Translations under genes and position numbers: made by a program
In this document: piece after piece, positions 7,504 to 17,333 of the stretch
Layout of the letters: every line of letters begins with the position of its first letter
Position numbering within the stretch: position 1 is the stretch's first letter
The notes under the pieces: model-generated
What the model was told of the DNA's origin: nothing
The model's input: only the letters and a program-made list of their open reading frames with translations
Database searches by the model: none
Source: CALRWV02 sp943371965
GTDB taxonomy: Bacteria > Bacteroidota > JABWAT01
Reading direction: 5' to 3'
DNA length: 64,000 bases
NCBI GenBank assembly: GCA_943371965.1
Contig: CALRWV020000001.1
Coordinates: forward strand, 372,001 to 436,000

Positions 7504-8964
7504 ATGGGTTTTCAAACAATCGATTTTGTAATTGTCATTTTATACCTCATTGCTTCTATTGGCATTGGAATGTGGGTTGGGCGGGGAGTTAAATCCACAG
7601 CTGATTATTTTGCGGGGGCAAAATCACTTCCCTGGTGGTCAATTTGCATTTCCATTGTTGCAACTGAAACTTCTGCCTTAACATTTTTGAGTATTCCGGG
7701 TCTTGCCTTTATCGGTGATTTTTCCTTCCTCCAGATTGCATTGGGTTATATTATTGGGCGTTTGATTATTGCAAAATTTCTTCTACCACATTATTTCAAC
7801 GGTGAGCTGGTAACTGCATATCAGTGGATTGGTCAGAAATTTGGTACTGGTGCACAGAAAACAACTTCCGTCATTTTTCTTGGAACAAGACTATTTGGCG
7901 ATGGAGTCCGTTTGTATGCAACTGCAATTCCCATTGCAATTCTCATGAAAGTTTATCTTTACGAAAATTTCAACATTACCGGCGATCATGAAATTTATTT
8001 TTTCTCAATCGTAATTCTTGGGATTATTACTATTCTTTATACAGTTTTCGGCGGAATAAAGGCTGTCATCTGGTCAGATGTTTTGCAATGGCTGATTTAT
8101 TTATTCGGGGCTTTTTTTGCACTTTATGTCATCAGCGAAAAAGTCGTTCTTCCCGATATGAACTTTATTAAAGACAAGTTGACGGTTTTTCATTTTACGG
8201 CGAATAACGGCTCATTTTACAGTTTGAGTGATACCTATTTGTCATGGAATTCTATCATCGGTGGAATGGTGCTTTCAATGGCAAGTCACGGAACGGATCA
8301 GCTTTTGGTTCAACGGATTTTGTGTTCAAAAAATTTGAAAGATGGTCAGAGAGCAATGGTTTTTTCGGGATTCATTGTGTTTCTCCAATTCACTTTGTTT
8401 CTTACCATTGGTTTTTTTCTGTCAGTTTATTATGATGGGAAATCAGTTTTGCAGGATCAGGCATTTTCAAAATTTATTATTGAAGAAATTCCAAGCGGTT
8501 TGTCAGGTTTTGTAATTGCAGCCATTATCGCCGCAGCAATGAGCACGTTGAGTTCTTCTGTAAATTCATTGGCTTCGTCTTCAATTGTTGATATTCTCAA
8601 AGGAAAATTCCAGAATGTTTCCCAATTATTCCTTTCAAAGGCAGTCAGCATTTTGTGGGGAGTTTTGCTGACGGTTACTGCTTTACTTCTTATTTATTCA
8701 GGTGATCTACTGAAAAAATCTGTAGTAGAATTGGGTTTGAAAATAGCATCCGTGACTTACGGTCCTATTCTTGGAATTTTTATAGTTGGTATGCTTGATT
8801 GGAAAATCTTGTGGAAAAATATGGTTATTGCACTAATTATAACACTTTTGGCGATGGCTTATCTGGTATTCCAAACCACCGTAACCTGGACATTGTTTAC
8901 ATTAATCGGATCTGTTTTATTTTTGATATTAATCAAATTTCAAAAAATAGTCGTGAAAGAATAG
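7504..8964 (+). CDS. Sodium:solute symporter (SSS family), first of a tandem pair
   Basis: An integral membrane protein of 486 residues with about 13 hydrophobic helices, an N-terminal SSS pattern (DFVIVILYLIASIGIGMW, then TADYFAGAKSLPWW) and the mid-protein segment AAIIAAAMSTLSSSVNSLASSS, typical of Na+-coupled sugar, amino acid or carboxylate carriers. ATG 7504 is chosen because it has an AAAGG ribosome site at 7492-7496, whereas an upstream TTG at 7474 lies in a terminator hairpin. The substrate cannot be read from the sequence. The next symporter follows after 7 nt. Confidence 0.9.
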   Translation: MGFQTIDFVIVILYLIASIGIGMWVGRGVKSTADYFAGAKSLPWWSICISIVATETSALTFLSIPGLAFIGDFSFLQIALGYIIGRLIIAKFLLPHYFNGELVTAYQWIGQKFGTGAQKTTSVIFLGTRLFGDGVRLYATAIPIAILMKVYLYENFNITGDHEIYFFSIVILGIITILYTVFGGIKAVIWSDVLQWLIYLFGAFFALYVISEKVVLPDMNFIKDKLTVFHFTANNGSFYSLSDTYLSWNSIIGGMVLSMASHGTDQLLVQRILCSKNLKDGQRAMVFSGFIVFLQFTLFLTIGFFLSVYYDGKSVLQDQAFSKFIIEEIPSGLSGFVIAAIIAAAMSTLSSSVNSLASSSIVDILKGKFQNVSQLFLSKAVSILWGVLLTVTALLLIYSGDLLKKSVVELGLKIASVTYGPILGIFIVGMLDWKILWKNMVIALIITLLAMAYLVFQTTVTWTLFTLIGSVLFLILIKFQKIVVKE

Positions 8965-8971
8965 GGAAAAT

Positions 8972-10729
8972 ATGACTGAAAGAATTCTGGCATTTTCTGA
9001 TTGGTTCATCATCGGTATTTACCTTGCAATTTCCCTTTTGTTGGGAATTTGGTTTTCAAAACGTGCCGGAAAAAATACAGAAGAGTTTTTTCTGTCGGGA
9101 AGAAAACTTCCCTGGTGGATTGCAGGAACCGCAATGGTTGCAACCACATTCGCTGCTGATACACCATTGGCTGTAACAGAACTGGTTGCTCAAAACGGAA
9201 TTTCAGGAAACTGGTTGTGGTGGTCAATGGCATTCGGTGGAATGATGACTGTGTTTTTCTTTGCTCCTTTATGGCGGAGAGCCGGAATTTTAACTGATCT
9301 TGAATTTACGGAAATCAGATATCACGGAAAACCTGCTGCATTTCTTCGCGGATTCCGTGCAGTTTATTTGGGTCTTTTTATGAATTGTATCATCATGGGT
9401 TGGGTTAACAAAGCCATGATCACAATTGTTGGTGTTGTATTTCCTGATATGAATCCGCAATTATTCATTTTGGGTTCAATGGCGTTTGTTGCCTTGTATT
9501 CTTCACTTTCCGGTCAGTGGGGAGTTGCAATAACCGATACCTTTCAGTTTTTCTTTGCAATGCTGGGCTGTATTGTTTTGGCTTGGTTTGCACTAGATCA
9601 TCCAGCAATTGGTGGAATTGCCGGATTGAAATCACAACTGGTTTCTTCAACTTTTCAACTTTTTCCTACAATTGGCGATACAACAATAGTTGGTGTTTTA
9701 GGACTCAGTTTGGCAGCTTTTTTAACTTACATCGGTGTAATCTGGTGGTCAAGTTGGTATCCGGGCGCAGAACCGGGCGGTGGTGGTTATATTGCACAGA
9801 GAATGATGTCTGCAAAAGATGAAAAACACGCCTTGCTATCTACACTTTGGTTCACAATTGCCCACTATTGTTTGCGTCCTTGGCCATGGATTTTAGTTGC
9901 ATTGGTTTCCCTTGTTCTGTATCCAAATCTGCCGCCAGACCATCAGCGCGATGGATTTGTTCTTGTGATGAAGGAAGTTTTACCTTCAGGTTGGTATGGT
10001 TTAATGATCGCAGCTTTCATGGCGGCATATATGAGCACAATTGCAACTCATTTGAATTGGGGGGCAAGTTATATCGTCAACGATGTTTACAACAGATTCA
10101 TAAATAAAACCGCAACTTCAACTGAACTGGTCTGGAGTTCGCGCCTGACAACTTTTGTCCTGATGGCGATCTCTTTTGTTGTTACCCAATATCTTGATAC
10201 CATTTCCGGAGCATGGAAATTCATTCTTGATTGCGGAGCCGGAATCGGTTTGGTACTGATTTTGAGATGGTATTGGTGGAGACTGAATGCGTGGTCAGAA
10301 ATTACTGCCATGATTGCTCCATTGGTGGCGTTCTCCTTGTTTTCTATTTATCATCCTCTGGAATTTCCTTATTCAACTTTGGTTATAACCGGCATAACAA
10401 CTGTATCGTGGTTGACTGTAACTTTTCTGACAAAACCAACTGATTCGGATCATTTGAAAGCATTTTATGTTAAAACGTATCCATCAGGTCCAGGTTGGGA
10501 AAAATTCAGGATCGAACTTGGAATGGGTGGAAACGGAGTTCCATTGCTTAGATTATTCAAATTATGGATTCTCGGAATCGGAATTGTTTACGGAACTCTT
10601 TTCGCATCGGCAGAATTTATATTTTCCCATATTGAACTGGCAATTACCTACACAGCTGTTGTTCTTTTCTGTTCTGCCATGCTCAAATGGGATTATGAAA
10701 AATTCGGTTGGGATTTTATAAAAGACTAA
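8972..10729 (+). CDS. Sodium:solute symporter (SSS family), second of a tandem pair
   Basis: A 585-residue carrier, longer than its neighbour, with the same family marks: DWFIIGIYLAISLLLGIWF, NTEEFFLSGRKLPWW, GTAMVATTFAADTP and AAFMAAYMSTIATHLNWG, where SSS proteins place their Na+ site. The extra length is at the C-terminus, which holds two more helices. The 7-nt spacing implies co-transcription with the upstream symporter. The two proteins differ widely, so the pair is not a recent duplication. Substrate unknown. Confidence 0.9.
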   Translation: MTERILAFSDWFIIGIYLAISLLLGIWFSKRAGKNTEEFFLSGRKLPWWIAGTAMVATTFAADTPLAVTELVAQNGISGNWLWWSMAFGGMMTVFFFAPLWRRAGILTDLEFTEIRYHGKPAAFLRGFRAVYLGLFMNCIIMGWVNKAMITIVGVVFPDMNPQLFILGSMAFVALYSSLSGQWGVAITDTFQFFFAMLGCIVLAWFALDHPAIGGIAGLKSQLVSSTFQLFPTIGDTTIVGVLGLSLAAFLTYIGVIWWSSWYPGAEPGGGGYIAQRMMSAKDEKHALLSTLWFTIAHYCLRPWPWILVALVSLVLYPNLPPDHQRDGFVLVMKEVLPSGWYGLMIAAFMAAYMSTIATHLNWGASYIVNDVYNRFINKTATSTELVWSSRLTTFVLMAISFVVTQYLDTISGAWKFILDCGAGIGLVLILRWYWWRLNAWSEITAMIAPLVAFSLFSIYHPLEFPYSTLVITGITTVSWLTVTFLTKPTDSDHLKAFYVKTYPSGPGWEKFRIELGMGGNGVPLLRLFKLWILGIGIVYGTLFASAEFIFSHIELAITYTAVVLFCSAMLKWDYEKFGWDFIKD

Positions 10730-10733
10730 AATT

Positions 10734-10859
10734 AATTACGAATTACGAATTACGAATTACGAATTACGAATTACGAATTACGAATTACGAATTACGAATT
10801 ACGAATTACGAATTACGAATTACGAATTACGAATTACGAATTACGAATTACGAATTACG
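10734..10859. repeat. Perfect tandem array of 18 AATTACG heptamers
   Basis: Eighteen uninterrupted exact copies of AATTACG (126 bp) start 5 nt after the symporter stop codon. The word also occurs as short mixed arrays at 2378-2409 and 34540-34595, with reverse complements at 2512-2530 and 34633-34668. The rest of the gap to 11072 is AT-rich; no gene, hairpin terminator or strong promoter is seen there. Confidence 0.97.
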
Positions 10860-11072
10860 AAAATATATTTAGACCTTAAAGATACTTTTTTTAATTGAGC
10901 TCAGCAGAAATTGACATAGGAAAAAATAAAACTCCAAAATGAAATTTATACGAAATTGCAGAAAGTAAAAAAGTTCGGTTAACGCTAATTATATATCACG
11001 TTCTGTTTTCAATTAAAAATTTATAATTCAACATTTATAATTTATGTTTGCCTCTTACCTAATACCTTCTTC

Positions 11073-11987
11073 ATGAAAAAACGCAACTTCGAATTGTTTC
11101 CTGCTACATTTCAACGTTATCTCCAGTTTTTGATGATCGAAAAAAATCTGTCTGAAAATTCACTTGAATCCTATTCGATGGATTTGGCAAGATATTCCCA
11201 ATTTTTAAAAGGTTTGGGAATTCAATCTCTGGTTGAAATCCAACTTTCCACCATTGAAAAGTTTCTTCTTACACTTTACGAAATCGGTCTTACTGCAACC
11301 AGCATTTCAAGAAATATTTCTTCGATCAGAGGATATCACCGGTATCTTTTCAGTGAAGGAATTGTGAAATCAGACCCAACAGAACTTGTTGATTCCATAA
11401 AAACTCCAAAAAAATTGCCTGAAGTTTTAAGTATCAATGAAATTGAAAAAATTCTGAATACTGCCGATCCGAATGATCCGATTGGTTTGCGCGATAGAAC
11501 TATTCTTGAAACACTTTATGCAACAGGAATCAGAGTCAGTGAACTGTGTAAAATGAAACAGTCACAGTTATTTTTTGATATCGAATTTATCCGGGTTTTC
11601 GGAAAAGGATCAAAAGAAAGGATCGTTCCCATCGGTGAATCTGCAATCAAATTTATTCAGCGATATCAGAATTCGACTAGAATCATCCATGCAAAAAAGG
11701 GAAAAAGCGAAGATTATTTGTTTTTGAACCAGCGGGGAACTGGCTTAACCCGAATGTCGATATGGAATTTGGTACAGCATTATTCAAATATTGCGGGAAT
11801 AACAAAGGAAATCTCTCCACATACTTTCAGACATTCCTTCGCCACACATTTGCTTGAAGGTGGAGCAGATTTACGTGCAGTTCAGGAAATGCTGGGTCAT
11901 TCCGATATTTCGACAACTCAAATTTATACCCATATCGACCGGGAATATTTGATGGAAGTACATAAAACCTTCCATCCTAGAAGCTGA
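11073..11987 (+). CDS. Tyrosine recombinase XerC/XerD
   Basis: A 304-residue site-specific recombinase with an N-terminal SAM-like core-binding domain (about 12-100) and a full catalytic set: R154 (GIRVSEL), K178 (GKGSKER), H250 and R253 (PHTFRHSFATHLLEGG), H276 (MLGHSD) and Y285. Length and motifs fit the chromosome dimer-resolving Xer proteins that act at dif. No attachment repeats or phage genes surround it. XerC and XerD cannot be distinguished here. Confidence 0.9.
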   Translation: MKKRNFELFPATFQRYLQFLMIEKNLSENSLESYSMDLARYSQFLKGLGIQSLVEIQLSTIEKFLLTLYEIGLTATSISRNISSIRGYHRYLFSEGIVKSDPTELVDSIKTPKKLPEVLSINEIEKILNTADPNDPIGLRDRTILETLYATGIRVSELCKMKQSQLFFDIEFIRVFGKGSKERIVPIGESAIKFIQRYQNSTRIIHAKKGKSEDYLFLNQRGTGLTRMSIWNLVQHYSNIAGITKEISPHTFRHSFATHLLEGGADLRAVQEMLGHSDISTTQIYTHIDREYLMEVHKTFHPRS

Positions 11988-12089
11988 AATCATTTTAATC
12001 AGTAAAACACAACTGTAATTAATCCACATAATTTATCCTAAATCCAAAATAATTAAAGAATCATGGTATGGAGTCTAAACTTTTTTTTG

Positions 12090-12097
12090 TATTTTCG
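12090..12097 (+). promoter_or_regulatory. Possible -7 box (TATTTTCG) before the MlaD-like gene
   Basis: It fits TAnnTTYG, 19 nt before the start codon. No matching upstream TTG is seen. Confidence 0.3.
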
Positions 12098-12116
12098 CGG
12101 ATTAAAATAAATCCAC

Positions 12117-13010
12117 ATGAATAAAGAATTTAAAGTCGGTATTACAGTAGTTGTCGCAATGATTATTTTGTTTTCAGGTATTGCCTGGATCAAAGGTTGG
12201 TCATTAAATCAGAATAATAAGGTGATTATTGTTGAATTTGAAAATACGATCGGTTTATTGACCGGTGATCCGGTTTTTGTCCGTGGCGTTAAAGTTGGGA
12301 AAGTAGATCTGATTGAACCGCAGGTTAAGTATGTTTCGGTAAAACTTACCATTGATGGTCAAACGACAATTTTCAGTGATGCAAACGCGGAAATTGGAAT
12401 GCTTGAGCTTTTGGCGGGAAAGAAAATTGAGCTTTATCCTGGAATTTCAGGAATTGACCTTCCAAATGGAGGAGTAATTCCAGGAAGGATTGGGGCAGAT
12501 ATTCCAAGAATGCTGAGTCAGGTCAATGATGTGAGCGATGATCTGAAATCTCTTATCAGAAACCTGAATAAAACACTCGAAGGTGTCAACAGTGTGGTTT
12601 CAGACAAGGCTTTTAAAGAAAATTCGTTATCTTTGCTTGAAAATTTAAATACGACAAGTAAAAATCTTGCTTCGTTGACAACGGGTCTTGCGAAAAATTC
12701 TTATAAAGTTGATACATTAGTAACCAATTTAAACGGGTTGATCACAACAACACAAGCTACAGTTGCCGATATTAGACCCGGCATGAAAGATGTTCTTTCA
12801 AAAACTTCTGATTCAATGACAGAAATCAATAAAACCTTTATTGAACTGAATAAAGCTATTTCGAAAATAAACAGCAGCAAATCCGTAATGAATCAATTGA
12901 TTTATGATGAAGAATTTGCAAAAAAACTTAATGGTACGGTCGATTCACTGAATTTGCTGATGAATCATATAAGACAAAAACCAATCAAACTTGATGTGGA
13001 TATTTGGTAG
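12117..13010 (+). CDS. MlaD/MCE-family lipid transport protein
   Basis: One N-terminal transmembrane anchor (about 7-27) is followed by an MCE domain (VEFENTIGLLTGDPVFVRGVKVG; about 37-115) and a helical C-terminal region (about 125-290). MCE proteins form rings in the periplasm that carry phospholipids between the membranes with an MlaE permease and MlaF ATPase. Those partners are not in this window, so they would have to be encoded elsewhere. The following outer-membrane protein gene is 26 nt away. Confidence 0.85.
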   Translation: MNKEFKVGITVVVAMIILFSGIAWIKGWSLNQNNKVIIVEFENTIGLLTGDPVFVRGVKVGKVDLIEPQVKYVSVKLTIDGQTTIFSDANAEIGMLELLAGKKIELYPGISGIDLPNGGVIPGRIGADIPRMLSQVNDVSDDLKSLIRNLNKTLEGVNSVVSDKAFKENSLSLLENLNTTSKNLASLTTGLAKNSYKVDTLVTNLNGLITTTQATVADIRPGMKDVLSKTSDSMTEINKTFIELNKAISKINSSKSVMNQLIYDEEFAKKLNGTVDSLNLLMNHIRQKPIKLDVDIW

Positions 13011-13036
13011 ATTTCATATTTTAAAGGAGTAAATCA

Positions 13037-14356
13037 ATGTTCTTAAGAAGAACTTTACTTACAATTTCAATGCTTTTGGTTTTTACCATGGCATCTTACT
13101 CACAATATTTAACCGGTAATGGCCGGTTAATTCATACACATAATTCTGATCTCAAAAGAGTCAGTACTTATGACGTTTCACTTCTTTCTGGAAATTCCAT
13201 GATTTTTGGAACTCTGGATCCTGATTTGAAAAGCAATCTGATACTGACCCAAAATAATTTTTTAATTGATTTATCAATTACTGATAATGCTCAGGTTTCT
13301 GCCGGATTCAATATCTTCCGTTCAACTTATGCTCCCGCAACTTCTGAATACAATGTTGGACCTGTTTCCCTTGCCTTAAAATTTGGAAATCTGGCATTCA
13401 TGCAGGATCAGCTCAAAGTTGGATTTATTGTCAGTGGAAGTTTTGATATTAAAGGAAAGAAAAACGTCCCTTATTATCCTTACAATTCAGGGGCTTTGGA
13501 AACTGGCGTCATGGTTTACGGATCTTATTTCTTTGACGGTAAAATTCCTGACCAAAGTGAAAGCATTCACTTGAATTTAAGTCTTTATAACCACGGAGAT
13601 AAAGATGTCAATATATCATCAGGTACATTGGAAAACGTAATAAAAACAAGATCAGTTGGTATTAAATATTCACTTGGTTACAACATGCCAAAAGGTGCAT
13701 GGACTTTTATCGGTGAAACTTGGGGTGAAATGTTTGTCAGAAACCCTGATCCTATTATTTATTCCAGAGAATCATTCAGTTATATTTCAGGTGGTGTGAA
13801 ATATGATCTTCAATGGGCAAAGTTTGAAGCTTCTGCAGATTTATTGGTTATCGGGTACACAGATGAAACTGATTACACCAATGGGGTGCAATATGGATAC
13901 GGAACTATTCTAAAAGGATCTCAAACCAATTATGCTCCTTTTTACATCAATTTTGGTCTTAATTTCCCGCTTTCGAAAATTATCAATACCTGGAATGGTG
14001 ATGCTCCTCCATCATTTTATTATACAACAACAGCTCCAAAAGATTACACAGAAGATTTGAGAAAAGAAGACGTAATAACAATGATTGAATTCAATTATTA
14101 CAAAGGTCTTTATGAATGTTACAAAGGGGCTCTCCGTTTTGACGAAAAACTGGCAGGAACGGTCTACTTCGATTTTACAATCAACGAAAAAGGTGTCGTT
14201 GAAAACGTGAAGGTTATAACCTCTACATTCGATTCCGTTTACTCCCAGCAGGTTGAAGACTGCATGATTGATAAAATCAAAGCATGGACTTTCCCTGAAG
14301 GTGCTTCACCAATCAGATTTGAAATTCTGCCGCTTAATTTTGGTGGCGGAAAATAA
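13037..14356 (+). CDS. Outer-membrane beta-barrel-like protein with AgmX/PglI-type C-terminal domain
   Basis: A signal peptide (about 1-22, ending SYSQ) is followed by a long beta-rich region with alternating aromatic residues, typical of an outer-membrane barrel or surface protein (about 25-325). The last ~90 residues match the AgmX/PglI or TonB-like C-terminal pattern: CYKGALRFDEKLAGTVYF, INEKGVVENV and CMIDKIKAWTFPE, with its two cysteines. A strong SD (AAAGGAG) precedes the ATG. The stop overlaps the ggt start (TAATG). Function unknown; domain organisation is the main support. Confidence 0.7.
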   Translation: MFLRRTLLTISMLLVFTMASYSQYLTGNGRLIHTHNSDLKRVSTYDVSLLSGNSMIFGTLDPDLKSNLILTQNNFLIDLSITDNAQVSAGFNIFRSTYAPATSEYNVGPVSLALKFGNLAFMQDQLKVGFIVSGSFDIKGKKNVPYYPYNSGALETGVMVYGSYFFDGKIPDQSESIHLNLSLYNHGDKDVNISSGTLENVIKTRSVGIKYSLGYNMPKGAWTFIGETWGEMFVRNPDPIIYSRESFSYISGGVKYDLQWAKFEASADLLVIGYTDETDYTNGVQYGYGTILKGSQTNYAPFYINFGLNFPLSKIINTWNGDAPPSFYYTTTAPKDYTEDLRKEDVITMIEFNYYKGLYECYKGALRFDEKLAGTVYFDFTINEKGVVENVKVITSTFDSVYSQQVEDCMIDKIKAWTFPEGASPIRFEILPLNFGGGK

Positions 14357-16044
14357 TGTTCCACTTTGCCCGGATTTGTTTTGTATTTCTGATACTACTT
14401 CCGGGCTTCTCTCTTTCTTCCCAAAAATACCATCCCGTAAAAGCCAATAAAGGAATCGTTGTTTCTGCACATCCACTTGCAAGTCAGGCTGGTCTTGATA
14501 TGCTTAAAAAGGGCGGAAACGCAATTGATGCTGCTGTTGCAGTTGGTTTTGCACTTGAATCAGTATTTCCGGTTGCCGGAAACATTGGTGGCGGTGGTTT
14601 CGCGGTCATCAGAACTAAAGACGGAGAAGTATTTACTTTGGATTTCCGTGAAAAAGCACCTTTAAAATCAAGTAAAGCCATGTATACTGTCAATGATACC
14701 GTTCATTCTGAACTCTCCAAAAAAGGCGCATTGGCAGTTGGAGTACCAGGTACTGTTGACGGTCTTGAAAAGCTGCACCAAAGATTTGGGAAATTAAGCT
14801 GGAAAACAGTTTTGCAGCCTTCAATTGATCTTGCAAAAGAACACCAAATAACCCAATTTGAAGCCAATGACAGGGAAGTATATAAACGGGATTTGAGTCT
14901 TTTTGAAAATACTGGAAAGATTTTTGTCAAATCGGGCGGTTGGAAAACAAATGACATTTTCCAGCAGCCGCAATTAGCAGAAACTCTTGAACGGATTTCG
15001 GATGGGGGAAGTAAAGAGTTTTATGAAGGAAAAACGGCTGATCTTATTGTTGAAACCATGAAAAAATATGGTGGAATCATTACCCATGACGATCTGAAAT
15101 TGTATGAATCAAAATGGCGGAAACCTTTAACAGGAACGTATCACGATCTTGAAATTTATTCGATGAATATGCCTTCGAGCGGTGGTGCAATCCTGATTCA
15201 ATCACTGAATATGCTCGAAAATTTCAATCTCGATACGCTAGGGTTCAATTCTTCACAAACTATTCATCTCGTTTCTTCCGTATTGCAGAAATCATATTCT
15301 GACCGTGCCTATTTTATGGGTGATCCGGATTATGTTAACGTTCCTGCTGATTCCCTGATTTCAAAAAACTACGCAAAAAAAAGAATCGGCGATTTTGACT
15401 GGAATGTTCACACCCCAAGTTCTGCTGTAAAACACGGTTATATTCCAAAAATTGAAAAAGAAGAAACAACCCATTATTCTGTTGCAGATTCAGAGGGAAA
15501 TCTGGTCAGTATAACTTATACATTGAATGGAGCTTTCGGTTCTTGTCTTGTTGTTGATGGAGCTGGATTTTTTTTGAATAATGAAATGGATGATTTCAGT
15601 GTTCAACCGGGTTTCCCAAATTCTTATGGGCTTATTGGTGGAGAAGCAAACAGCATATCACCTCAAAAAAGGATGTTGAGCAGCATGACGCCAACCATAA
15701 TCCTGAAAAAAGGAAAGCCATTTATGGTAGTTGGAACTCCAGGTGGATCAACAATCCCTACTACTGTTCTTCAGGTAATTTTGGATGTGTATCATTTTGG
15801 TATGAGTGTTCAATCAGCAGTCAATGCCCCAAGATTTCATTATCAATGGATTCCGGATCAGATTTATTATGAAAAAAATACAATACATTCAGATGCACTG
15901 AACGCATTGAAACTAAAAGGATATCATTTTGAAGAACGCAAAACAACAAGCGGAAGATGTGATGCCATACTGTTTGATGAAGGATTCATGTACGGCGGTG
16001 CAGATTACCGCGGTGATGATACGGCACTTGGAATTTGGGAATAA
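14356..16044 (+). CDS. ggt: Gamma-glutamyltransferase (glutathione hydrolase)
   Basis: Secreted 562-residue Ntn-hydrolase that cleaves gamma-glutamyl bonds such as those of glutathione in the periplasm. Visible are the signal peptide (about 1-22), the GNIGGGGFAVI segment, the self-cleavage and catalytic site at T371 (TTHYSV), YTLNGAFGS, and the SSMTPTI and GTPGGSTIPT blocks. Start and preceding stop overlap as TAATG, so translation is coupled to the outer-membrane protein gene. Confidence 0.95.
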   Translation: MFHFARICFVFLILLPGFSLSSQKYHPVKANKGIVVSAHPLASQAGLDMLKKGGNAIDAAVAVGFALESVFPVAGNIGGGGFAVIRTKDGEVFTLDFREKAPLKSSKAMYTVNDTVHSELSKKGALAVGVPGTVDGLEKLHQRFGKLSWKTVLQPSIDLAKEHQITQFEANDREVYKRDLSLFENTGKIFVKSGGWKTNDIFQQPQLAETLERISDGGSKEFYEGKTADLIVETMKKYGGIITHDDLKLYESKWRKPLTGTYHDLEIYSMNMPSSGGAILIQSLNMLENFNLDTLGFNSSQTIHLVSSVLQKSYSDRAYFMGDPDYVNVPADSLISKNYAKKRIGDFDWNVHTPSSAVKHGYIPKIEKEETTHYSVADSEGNLVSITYTLNGAFGSCLVVDGAGFFLNNEMDDFSVQPGFPNSYGLIGGEANSISPQKRMLSSMTPTIILKKGKPFMVVGTPGGSTIPTTVLQVILDVYHFGMSVQSAVNAPRFHYQWIPDQIYYEKNTIHSDALNALKLKGYHFEERKTTSGRCDAILFDEGFMYGGADYRGDDTALGIWE

Positions 16045-16171
16045 AACTTAAATGTTGGATTTTGAATGCTGAATGTTAGATAAACCAAAATCAAAAATTA
16101 AAATAAAATAGTCGCTTTATTAATTACGTTGAAATCTTAAACCTGAAGACTTGAAAACCTAACAGAAAGAC

Positions 16172-17323
16172 ATGACCATGAAATTCGGAACCAAAGCCAT
16201 TCACGCAGGACAGCATCCTGATCCATCAACCGGTGCCATTATGACACCAATTTATCAAACTTCCACTTATGTTCAGGAATATCCTCTGAAACATAAGGGT
16301 TATGAATATGCAAGAACCGGAAATCCAACCAGAACTGCAATGGAGGAAAATGTGGCCGCTCTGGAAAACGGGAAATTCGGGATCGCCTTTTCAAGTGGAT
16401 TGGCAGCTACCGATGCAATCTGCAAACTCTTCAAATCGGGTGATCATTTCATTGCCAGTAACGATTTATATGGTGGAAGTTACCGGATTTTTACCAAGAT
16501 TTTTGAAAATTTCGGGATGAAATTTTCGTTTGTTGATATGACTGATATTTCAAATATTGAAAAAGAAATAAAACCGGAAACCAAGCTGATTTGGGTAGAA
16601 ACACCAACCAATCCCTTGCTTAGAATTGTTGATATTCAAAAGATAACAGCTCTTGGAAAATCAAAAAATATTTTGACCGTTGTTGACAATACTTTTGCTT
16701 CTCCATACCTGCAAAATCCGTTGGAAATGGGAGCTGATTTTGTTGTTCATTCCATAACAAAATATTTGAGCGGACACTCAGATCTTATTTGCGGAATTGT
16801 GATTACCAATCATGAAGAAATGAATTCGCGGTTGAAATTTATCCAGAATGCTTCGGGGGCAGTTCCAGGTCCTCAGGACTGTTTTTTAGCGCTCAGAGGA
16901 ACAAAAACCCTCCATTTAAGAATGAAGGCTCATTGTGAAAATGCCGGCAAAGTTGCGGAATTTTTATCCAAACATCCGAAAGTTTCTGAAGTCATTTATC
17001 CGGGTCTTTTATCTCATAAACAGCACGAACTTGCCAAAAAACAAATGCGCGGTTTTGGTGGAATGGTTTCATTTTATTTGAAAGACGATAACAACGAAAA
17101 AGCCATGAAATTGACCTCATTGACCAAAGTATTTTCACTGGCTGAATCGTTGGGTGGGGTCGAGTCATTAATTGAGCATCCTGCAACCATGACACATGCA
17201 TCCATTCCAAGAGACATCCGTTACGCCAATGGTTTTAAGGATAGCCTGATCCGTCTTTCAGTTGGTGTTGAAGATGTTGAAGATCTTATTGAAGATTTGA
17301 ATCAGGCTTTGGAAAAGATTTAA
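16172..17323 (+). CDS. Trans-sulfuration PLP enzyme (cystathionine gamma-synthase / gamma-lyase type)
   Basis: A 383-residue Cys/Met-metabolism enzyme with the PLP Schiff-base lysine at K197 (SITKYLSGHSD), the cofactor-binding YARTGNPTR and SSGLAATDA segments, and the C-terminal SLGGVESLIEHPATMTH block. It acts in the cytosol in interconversion of homocysteine and cysteine through cystathionine. Sequence alone does not separate synthase from lyase. ATG 16178 is an equally possible start. It converges with the T9SS gene 10 nt downstream. Confidence 0.9.
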   Translation: MTMKFGTKAIHAGQHPDPSTGAIMTPIYQTSTYVQEYPLKHKGYEYARTGNPTRTAMEENVAALENGKFGIAFSSGLAATDAICKLFKSGDHFIASNDLYGGSYRIFTKIFENFGMKFSFVDMTDISNIEKEIKPETKLIWVETPTNPLLRIVDIQKITALGKSKNILTVVDNTFASPYLQNPLEMGADFVVHSITKYLSGHSDLICGIVITNHEEMNSRLKFIQNASGAVPGPQDCFLALRGTKTLHLRMKAHCENAGKVAEFLSKHPKVSEVIYPGLLSHKQHELAKKQMRGFGGMVSFYLKDDNNEKAMKLTSLTKVFSLAESLGGVESLIEHPATMTHASIPRDIRYANGFKDSLIRLSVGVEDVEDLIEDLNQALEKI

Positions 17324-17333
17324 AAGTAAACAG

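Noticed and set aside
9517..10721. Several alternative-frame open reading frames inside the second symporter
   Set aside because: They shadow a well-supported membrane protein and have skewed composition (Trp, Cys, Asn rich).
10734..10859. CRISPR-like array
   Set aside because: The unit is 7 bp with no spacers and there are no cas genes; it is a simple tandem repeat.
11073..11987. Integrase of a prophage or island
   Set aside because: Length and motifs fit chromosomal XerC/D; no attachment repeats, phage genes or composition change nearby.
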